47,423 nucleotides of DNA from Clostridiales bacterium. Its GTDB lineage: Bacteria; Bacillota; Clostridia; Oscillospirales; Acutalibacteraceae. The DNA is taken from the NCBI GenBank assembly GCA_019415945.1, contig DXYF01000039.1, forward strand, positions 1 to 47,423, read 5' to 3'. Under the pieces are notes generated by a model that saw nothing but the letters and a program-made list of their open reading frames with translations, was not told the origin of the DNA and did not search any database. Made by a program: the position numbers and the translations under genes. Positions 42,350-47,423 of this stretch are shown here, in pieces (position 1 is the stretch's first letter; each line of letters opens with the position of its first letter).

Positions 42350-43102
42350 TTATTTATCAAAATTTTTTCCTATGTCATTTTCATCAATGTAGGGATTTAT
42401 GTATCTGTATTTTTTATTTCTTCCCTTATAAATTATTGCTTTTTGCGGGCATCTGTGATAGCATCCCAAACAGGCTGTGCATTTGTCGTTAAACTGTATT
42501 TTTCCGTTATTTAAAACGATATTTCCGACAGGACAGATTTTTACACATTTGCCGCAGGCTGTACATTTTTCGTTAACGCTGAAATTTTCGGCAATCAAAT
42601 GCCAGTTCGGTTTGTTTGAATAATACAGTCTGTGGCTGTTTTTGCGATTTTTAGGCAAACATATCTTGTCATCAGCTATGGCATTTATGATGTTATTTAT
42701 TTTCTTATCGGCAGAATTAAGATTAATTTTATTGTACAGCTTAGGCGTGGAAATAAACAATGTATAATTTTCAACCATTTTTATTTTATATACGGCACGA
42801 ATATTAACTTTATACTTTTGAGCCAACTCTAATGTGAGCAAACCTGCTCCGCCTGCCATACCGCCGTAATTGAGCACAACATATGTTTTAACATCCTGCG
42901 GAAGTTTAGAAAAAAGTTCATATGTCTGAACCGGAAGCCCGAATGAATAGATTGGAGAAACTATAATGATTCGGTCAAACTTTTTTGCCTCGTCTTCTTT
43001 ATAGTTTGGTATATATACGATCCTGCCTTGCAACCTTTCTTTGATTTTTTGGGCGATATAAAGGCTGTTTCCTGTTGATGAAAAATAAAATATTCCTGTC
43101 AT
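42350..43102 (-). CDS. EFR1-type flavodoxin-ferredoxin fusion
   Basis: 250 aa. Residues 1-~150 are flavodoxin-like (IFYFSSTGNSLYIAQKI holds the FMN phosphate loop, and VSPIYSFGLPVQ comes later). Residues ~185-225 hold two 4Fe-4S motifs, CTACGKCVKICPVGNI and CTACLGCYHRCPQKAI. Such proteins are soluble electron-transfer enzymes with unknown partners and are frequent in anaerobic Clostridia. It has a TTGAAA/TAAAAT promoter. Another flavodoxin-like gene follows divergently at 43381. Confidence 0.88.
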   Translation of the reverse strand: MTGIFYFSSTGNSLYIAQKIKERLQGRIVYIPNYKEDEAKKFDRIIIVSPIYSFGLPVQTYELFSKLPQDVKTYVVLNYGGMAGGAGLLTLELAQKYKVNIRAVYKIKMVENYTLFISTPKLYNKINLNSADKKINNIINAIADDKICLPKNRKNSHRLYYSNKPNWHLIAENFSVNEKCTACGKCVKICPVGNIVLNNGKIQFNDKCTACLGCYHRCPQKAIIYKGRNKKYRYINPYIDENDIGKNFDK

Positions 43103-43131
43103 AAATAGCTCCTGAAAGATTTTTTAAAATT

Positions 43132-43160
43132 ATTTTACAACAATAAAACCTATTTTTCAA
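43132..43160 (-). promoter_or_regulatory. Promoter of the EFR1-type gene
   Basis: Minus strand: TTGAAA (43155-43160), 17-base spacer, TAAAAT (43132-43137). Confidence 0.6.
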
Positions 43161-43318
43161 CAATAATTGACAAGCTATAATTTTTAGCATAATGACATTG
43201 TGAATATACTTATCCTATTCAGTGTAGAGCAAGTACTATATTTAGGTCACGCTAATTCGGAGAAACAGTGAACACTGTATTTAAACTCAATTTTTAAGAT
43301 GAGCTTTATTTTGGCACA

Positions 43319-43347
43319 TTGCGATAATATAGTTCATATGATATAAT
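43319..43347 (+). promoter_or_regulatory. Promoter of the flavodoxin-like oxidoreductase
   Basis: TTGCGA (43319-43324), 17-base spacer, TATAAT (43342-43347), preceded by TGA. It lies 33 bases before the ATG. Confidence 0.7.
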
Positions 43348-43380
43348 TGCAAATAACATAGATTCCGATAGGAGAATTTT

Positions 43381-44079
43381 ATGAAAATTGTTATTATCAA
43401 CGGTCAGAATCATAAAGGTTCTACATATCATACAGCAAAAATGCTGGCAAACAAAATTGGCGGAGAGATTACCGAGTTTTTCCTTCCTATGGATTTTGGA
43501 GAATTTTGCATAGGCTGCACAAACTGCTTTGCAAAATCCGAAAAGCTGTGTCCCCATTATACAAAGCTAAATCCTATCACTAATTCCATGCTTGAAGCTG
43601 ATGTTATTATTCTCGCAAGTCCTGTTTATGTTTTTCACAGTACCGGGGCAATGAAAGCATTTCTTGACCATTACGGATATATGTGGATGGTACATCGTCC
43701 TGATGAAAGAATGTTCTCAAAACAAGCTGTATGCGTATCCACAGCAGCAGGAGCAGGTATGAAATCCACTAACAAAGATATGTCACACAGCTTATTCTTT
43801 TGGGGAATTCCAAAAAGATATAAAATAGGTCTTGCAGTTTATGAAACGAGATATTCTCATCTCAGCGATAAAGTTAAAAATAGAATTGATAAAAAAACAT
43901 CTTATGTAGCAAAAAAAATAAAGAAACACAACGGCAAAGTCCGTGTTGGATTAGTTACAAGAGTGGTGTTTTTTGTTATGCATATTGCTCAAAAGAACGG
44001 TTTTAATGAGTCGGATAAAAACTACTGGCAAAGTAAAGGTTGGACCGGAAAAGCAAGACCTTGGAAATCTGACAAATAA
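43381..44079 (+). CDS. Flavodoxin-fold NAD(P)H-dependent oxidoreductase
   Basis: 232 aa. N-terminal FMN-binding motif IINGQNHKGSTYHTAKML (residues 5-22), the cysteine pair CIGCTNC near residue 43, and ILASPVYVFHSTGAMKAFLDH in the middle, typical of the flavodoxin_2/NADPH-dependent FMN reductase group and close to iron-sulfur flavoproteins. Only two Cys in the first motif plus CPHY nearby means a 4Fe-4S cluster is possible but not certain. AGGAGA lies before the ATG. The physiological substrate is unknown. Confidence 0.85.
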   Translation: MKIVIINGQNHKGSTYHTAKMLANKIGGEITEFFLPMDFGEFCIGCTNCFAKSEKLCPHYTKLNPITNSMLEADVIILASPVYVFHSTGAMKAFLDHYGYMWMVHRPDERMFSKQAVCVSTAAGAGMKSTNKDMSHSLFFWGIPKRYKIGLAVYETRYSHLSDKVKNRIDKKTSYVAKKIKKHNGKVRVGLVTRVVFFVMHIAQKNGFNESDKNYWQSKGWTGKARPWKSDK

Positions 44080-44101
44080 CATTTATATATTGAATTTGTC
44101 A

Positions 44102-44130
44102 TTGACAAATAATGAATTATTTTGTATAAT
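44102..44130 (+). promoter_or_regulatory. Consensus promoter of tRNA-Leu
   Basis: TTGACA (44102-44107), 17-base spacer, TATAAT (44125-44130), about 30 bases before the mature tRNA 5' end. Confidence 0.85.
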
Positions 44131-44160
44131 GACATTTGTGATTTAAAAAATTATGTATAT

Positions 44161-44245
44161 GCGGGTGTGGCGGAATTGGCAGACGCGCCAGATTTAGGTT
44201 CTGGTGTCAACCGATGTGCAGGTTCAAGTCCTGTCACCCGCACCA
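44161..44245 (+). tRNA. tRNA-Leu (anticodon UAG)
   Basis: 85 bases including an encoded CCA. Acceptor gcgggtg/cacccgc pairs over 7 bp, with A as discriminator. The anticodon stem ccaga/tctgg holds the loop tttaggt, giving the anticodon TAG. A long variable arm (class II) and the ggttcaagtcc T-arm follow, all as expected for leucine. It reads CUA and related Leu codons. A consensus promoter precedes it and a terminator follows. The prophage lysis genes begin ~330 bases downstream. Confidence 0.97.
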
Positions 44246-44298
44246 AAAACAGGTGTTTCCGTACAGTATCTGTACTGTATGTGAAACACCTGTTTTTT
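44246..44298 (+). terminator. Terminator of tRNA-Leu
   Basis: A 14-bp outer stem (aaaacaggtgtttc 44246-44259 with 44283-44296) with an inner acagta/tactgt stem, followed by a run of T. It begins directly after the CCA end. Confidence 0.88.
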
Positions 44299-44494
44299 AG
44301 ATTGTATCTATGTTTTTAAGCATTTTTAAAATAAGCACATATTACACATATTTTTCATTTTTATTTTGCGTAGCAGTAAAATAGCAGTACTTTATAACTT
44401 TTTCAACACATTACATTCTTTACCTTTCAAGCGGTGGAGTTTAATTATCGCTTATAAAATCAGGCCGAAAAAGAAAATTCCATAAATTAAGAAA

Positions 44495-44530
44495 ATCCCC
44501 CTATTTTTTAATAGGGGGATAATTTTTTTG
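44495..44530. terminator. Bidirectional terminator at the prophage/host border
   Basis: A perfect 11-bp stem atccccctatt/aatagggggat (44495-44505 with 44510-44520), loop tttt. T-runs occur on both strands, so it could end the endolysin transcript on the minus strand and any read-through from the tRNA. It shares its ccccta/taggggg core with two hairpins at 35276 and 38887. Confidence 0.8.
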
Positions 44531-44569
44531 AAATTGTGTGTTATAAAATTTATTTGTAACTTGCAAAAA

Positions 44570-45370
44570 TCAAATCTTCTTTCTGATTTCTGCGGTCAGC
44601 TTATCAATAAACTTATCGCCGGCTATACCGTTCTCAGCATAACCCCACTTCTTAAGACACTGATTAAACGCTTTAACAGAACCGTCACCGATAATACCGT
44701 TTTTATCAACTCCTTGAGTGAGGACACCTACATCCTTTCCAATCATCAAAAGGCATTTCAGAGCAAAAGAGCCGTCTGTGTTCATTCCTTTCTTATAACC
44801 GCTCGTTTCCAAAACCGGCTTTGAGGATGTTGTTTCAGACTTGTACTTTACGCCGTAGTAATCGCAAACGCCCTTGCAAATTGCTTCACCGAATTTCTTA
44901 GCATTATCAATAATATATTTAGCGTATGTCTTGTTATCGTGGAATTCGCACTCACAGTAAACAGCAATAGCCGTAGTATTCTGAATTTCTGCAAGAGTGC
45001 CGCCGTAGCGGTATGTACCGAGGTATCTTGCTGTCTTGGTTGCGTTCACCTCTACGAGTCTTTTGTAGATAGCATTTCCTGCTTTCTTATTTTCGCCGCT
45101 GTTGCTGTAAATGAATACTTCTGTGCCTTTGCCACCGCCGGCGTTTGTATGAATAGGAATGTGCAGGTCGGCTCCCCAGCTGTTACTCTCACTTATAGAG
45201 GTGTTCATATTCTGCCCTTTCGAGGCTTTCTTTACGGAGAACCCGCATCTTTCAAGAGCCTTCTTAGCGTAATCAGCAATGCGGTTACACTGCTCCATTT
45301 CGTTGGTGTTTCCCGCAGAATATGTATTGCTGTTCTGATTTGACGGACTTAAATAAATTTTCTTTGCCAT
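44570..45370 (-). CDS. Phage endolysin, N-acetylmuramoyl-L-alanine amidase (Amidase_3)
   Basis: 266 aa. Cuts the bond between MurNAc and the peptide stem at lysis. Residues 1-~175 are the amidase: YLSPSNQNSNTYSAGNTNEMEQ carries the glutamate metal ligand, LHIPIHTNAGGGKGTEVFIYS the histidine ligand, and VYCECEFHDN the catalytic glutamate. The first His of the classical motif is replaced by SPSNQN, as in many phage forms. After a SETTSSKP linker, residues ~195-266 form a repeat-like C-terminal domain (KKGMNTDGSFALKCL, VDKNGIIGDGSVKAF) that should bind the cell wall. The holin ends 2 bases upstream. Confidence 0.9.
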   Translation of the reverse strand: MAKKIYLSPSNQNSNTYSAGNTNEMEQCNRIADYAKKALERCGFSVKKASKGQNMNTSISESNSWGADLHIPIHTNAGGGKGTEVFIYSNSGENKKAGNAIYKRLVEVNATKTARYLGTYRYGGTLAEIQNTTAIAVYCECEFHDNKTYAKYIIDNAKKFGEAICKGVCDYYGVKYKSETTSSKPVLETSGYKKGMNTDGSFALKCLLMIGKDVGVLTQGVDKNGIIGDGSVKAFNQCLKKWGYAENGIAGDKFIDKLTAEIRKKI

Positions 45371-45372
45371 AG

Positions 45373-45576
45373 TTATTCCTCACTTTCTTTTTTATACTTA
45401 GAACTTGCTATACCGAGCAAAGCACCTAAAAATGTGTCAACTGCCGTAATCGTACCCACAATCTGTTCGCCGTACGGGAGTCCCCAAATGCCTGCTATTG
45501 CAAAATAAAGAGTTCCGATTGCCGGCAAAACAATTAGTGCTATGTACTTTAAAATGTCATAAACTTTATTACTCAA
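45373..45576 (-). CDS. Phage holin, Dp-1-like
   Basis: 67 aa from TTG at 45576, which has GGGGTGAAG upstream; an in-frame TTG at 45594 lies ahead of that site and is unlikely. Two membrane segments are visible (ALIVLPAIGTLYFAIAGIW and GTITAVDTFLGALLGIAS) with a charged C-terminal tail, the topology of holins of the phage Dp-1 type. It makes the pores that release the endolysin. It overlaps the preceding gene by 8 bases. Confidence 0.88.
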   Translation of the reverse strand: MSNKVYDILKYIALIVLPAIGTLYFAIAGIWGLPYGEQIVGTITAVDTFLGALLGIASSKYKKESEE

Positions 45577-45871
45577 AATCTTCACCCCCTTCAAGGTAAC
45601 GCTGCAACAGCTTTTTGTAAAACGCTTTTACTTCACCGTTACCACCGGCTTTTATGTATTTTTCTCCTGCATTAAGCCTCTCGCCCATCGGCATATCAGG
45701 CGACATAATTATAATGCGGAGGTTGTTAAGATAATTTTCTTCGGTATGTTCCTGCAAAGTGTTAAACATCTTAATAATTTTCCTCAGCTTTGAAAGAACC
45801 CTGCCGATGAGGACAAGTATTGCTGTTATCGCTCCCGCAATACCGCCCCAAAACAGTAATATTTCTGCCAT
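45569..45871 (-). CDS. Small phage membrane protein of the lysis module
   Basis: 100 aa. One transmembrane segment (residues ~3-22, EILLFWGGIAGAITAILVLIG) followed by a charged helical domain. Proteins of this form often sit next to holins and may be a second holin-like component or a regulator of lysis. This role is inferred from position only. Its end overlaps the holin start by 8 bases. Confidence 0.75.
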   Translation of the reverse strand: MAEILLFWGGIAGAITAILVLIGRVLSKLRKIIKMFNTLQEHTEENYLNNLRIIIMSPDMPMGERLNAGEKYIKAGGNGEVKAFYKKLLQRYLEGGEDFE

Positions 45872-45893
45872 TGGACTGCACCTCTGTCTCTAT

Positions 45894-47423
45894 TTATCCC
45901 CTAAAGATTAATCTTGTAGTATGTAATCTTGAAGCATCTTTTCCAGCCGTAAACCAAAACCGCATTGTGAATAGTCCGCAAAGCACATTATGGTCAAATC
46001 CCCCTCCAAAAGTGCAAAGGTATTCAACAGACGGATTTTCTATATTATTACCGTATCTATCTACTAAATATTGAGTATATAAAGCAGACGAGTAATATTC
46101 GTCAGAGTCGACAACTTCTATTGGGTTTCCTTCAGAATCAATATCTGTACACTTGGATGGAAGGACGAGTTGGCGATTATTAACATCATAACCCATTTGT
46201 TTAATCCAGGCTCTGCCCTTCCCGTCGTCTCCGAGATATTTTTGTTCGGGAGCACAATAATTACATTCATTCCAGTTTTCCACGGTTTCATCAGAATATT
46301 GACTCGGATTGAAAGTGTAATAATACTTCAAATCTTTAACTCTAATTCCCTCAAGTATCTCCCAAGCATTACCCCAAATATTTTCAATCCATCGGTATCT
46401 AAATGTGCTAAGGTTATTTTCATCGCTTATTCTACCCGTATGATACGCAAGGAGATCGCAAGTCCCTGTCTTTTGAGCTTGACCGGCAACATAAACACTA
46501 TCTGAATTAATGTCTATTGAATCATTAAGCGGTACATCAAAAGTTAGATTTATTGAATCTCCAACTCTTGAAACTTCTATTATAGTAATGTTTTCTTGTA
46601 AAGTCGTTGTCCCTTTGCAAATTAACACTATCTGCCCTACTCTAAAATTCGATGTTCTGCTCGTTTCCTCGCCTATTCCTACCGATACTTTATTTCTTGC
46701 AGAGTTTACCCCTGTTATGGGTGAATTGCTCGAAGAAAAATACGGAACAAAGCTAAATCCTTGCATATATGGGTCTGTGTTTCTGTCCGCAAACTCAACA
46801 ACAAACAACTGCTGGATTGCGTGTAATGTTGCATAATCCATGCAAGTCATATTGATTTTATTAGCTATATTGCGGTAGGTAGAAAGGGTAAGCCCCGTTT
46901 GAACAAGTTCTCCGCTTTTACTGTGAATCGTAGTGCTGCTTGTTCCATTAAACTGATAAGGAGCAATATATATATAATCAAGTTCATTACCGTTGCTATC
47001 AACAAACGCAGGCTCAACATTAAATCCACTCTTCGGTTCTCCGGTTACTGCCCAAGTTTCAATTTCACCCATCACTTCTCTGTATGAGTAAAATTTTGGA
47101 ATTTCTACCATAACATTACCATTTGCACCATCCAAGGAAAATCCATCTTCGCCTTCATATACGATGGTTTTAATTCCGTTTTCATCTACTGAAAGATTGC
47201 ATCTTCTAATTCCGCACCATGGGAATATTGAGTCAAAGTCATTTCCGCCCTCATTATAAAATGTGCCATTTATTTCAAAGTTTGTATTAAGTCTTGATGC
47301 ACTTTCAATTCTTTCACCAGTAGATATGGGCTTTGAATTATTAAATCTTACGCCGTATATTTTTGACTTAGTGGATAATTTATTTTTCTCATCTGAAATT
47401 CCTATTTCATGTTCAATGTTGTT
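45894..47423 (-). CDS. Phage tail / receptor-type protein with C-lectin-like C-terminus (5' end beyond the window)
   Basis: 509 residues are visible and the frame stays open to the last base, so the gene is incomplete at its 5' end and the TTG at 47135 is not its start. The order of motifs (SKIYGVRFNN, FDSIFPWCGIRRC, NVMVEIPKFYSYREV, VEPAFVDSNGNELDYIYIAPY, then a C-terminal FGGGFDHNVLCGLFTMRFWF and TTRLIFRG) is that of phage baseplate/tail proteins with a formylglycine-generating-enzyme or C-type-lectin-like fold used to bind host cells. It is the last structural gene before the lysis module. No reverse transcriptase is in view. Confidence 0.8.
   Translation of the reverse strand, partial: NNIEHEIGISDEKNKLSTKSKIYGVRFNNSKPISTGERIESASRLNTNFEINGTFYNEGGNDFDSIFPWCGIRRCNLSVDENGIKTIVYEGEDGFSLDGANGNVMVEIPKFYSYREVMGEIETWAVTGEPKSGFNVEPAFVDSNGNELDYIYIAPYQFNGTSSTTIHSKSGELVQTGLTLSTYRNIANKINMTCMDYATLHAIQQLFVVEFADRNTDPYMQGFSFVPYFSSSNSPITGVNSARNKVSVGIGEETSRTSNFRVGQIVLICKGTTTLQENITIIEVSRVGDSINLTFDVPLNDSIDINSDSVYVAGQAQKTGTCDLLAYHTGRISDENNLSTFRYRWIENIWGNAWEILEGIRVKDLKYYYTFNPSQYSDETVENWNECNYCAPEQKYLGDDGKGRAWIKQMGYDVNNRQLVLPSKCTDIDSEGNPIEVVDSDEYYSSALYTQYLVDRYGNNIENPSVEYLCTFGGGFDHNVLCGLFTMRFWFTAGKDASRLHTTRLIFRG

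Larger units (their letters stand above)
44321..47423 (-). mobile_element. Prophage, lysis end (partial)
   Basis: Four consecutive minus-strand genes read tail/receptor protein, small membrane protein, holin, endolysin, the standard order at the late end of siphovirus-type prophages. The region begins beside tRNA-Leu and continues past the right edge. No integrase, repressor or attachment repeat is in view, so the left boundary (between the tRNA terminator at 44298 and the endolysin stop at 44570) is inferred. Confidence 0.8.

Noticed and set aside
44122..44319. An open frame of 65 codons over tRNA-Leu
   Set aside because: It is the well-known false frame inside a tRNA gene; the cloverleaf, CCA end, promoter and terminator explain the sequence.

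Overview
The window looks like a chromosome segment of a low-GC, spore-forming member of the Clostridia, most likely an Oscillospiraceae/Ruminococcaceae gut bacterium. The reasons are: an intact spoIIA operon (spoIIAA, spoIIAB, sigF), spmA/spmB and yaaT (ricT); Firmicutes-type promoters (TTGACA or TTGAAA, 17 bp, TATAAT, often with an upstream TG) and strong GGAGG ribosome binding sites; and a secreted serpin and a CcpA-type cre site, both known from gut Firmicutes. No species is claimed.

Layout. (1) 40-8155, minus strand: a compact aromatic amino acid operon read aroE, aroK, aroF, tyrA, aroB, aroA, aroC, pheA, closed by a terminator. It holds every step from DAHP synthase to prephenate dehydratase/dehydrogenase except 3-dehydroquinate dehydratase. 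(2) 8272-16216: acpP with a consensus promoter, an Sfp-type phosphopantetheinyl transferase, an AbrB-like regulator with a cysteine-rich tail, spmA-spmB, a DUF6512-like membrane protein, rlmB, an 886-residue protein that looks like a catalytically dead P-type ATPase with a long charged N-terminus, and rpe. (3) 16233-25919: metA (predicted acetyl-CoA specific), proS, a DUF896 protein, a serpin lipoprotein in an operon with a UgtP/MGDG-synthase-like glycosyltransferase, a VanW-type cell-surface protein, and proB-proA. (4) 25912-34012: three tiny unrecognised proteins on the minus strand, then a B. subtilis-like block (phosphoesterase, holB, yaaT, trmN6, rsmI, folC) in which an 8Fe-8S ferredoxin sits where yabA would be, then spoIIA-sigF.

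(5) 34392-39030 is accessory. It has a secreted protein with two CBM21/CBM53-like starch-binding repeats behind a promoter carrying a cre box. A self-contained, visibly more GC-rich pair of secreted genes of foreign appearance follows. Then comes a LytTR-regulator remnant that still has a near-perfect promoter and RBS, and an orphan terminator. (6) 39031-44079: pyruvate kinase with a divergent shikimate-kinase paralogue, an unknown lipoprotein, an EFR1-type flavodoxin/ferredoxin protein and a flavodoxin-like oxidoreductase. (7) 44161-47423: tRNA-Leu(UAG), then the lysis end of a prophage (endolysin, holin, small membrane protein, and a tail/receptor-type protein that runs off the right edge).

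The best candidates for something undescribed are the pseudo-P-type ATPase, the lipoprotein/secreted-protein cassette with its neighbouring regulator remnant, the three-small-protein cluster, the shikimate-kinase paralogue beside pyk, and the ferredoxin beside RicT. I found no CRISPR array, no insertion sequence with a transposase, no rRNA and no reverse transcriptase.
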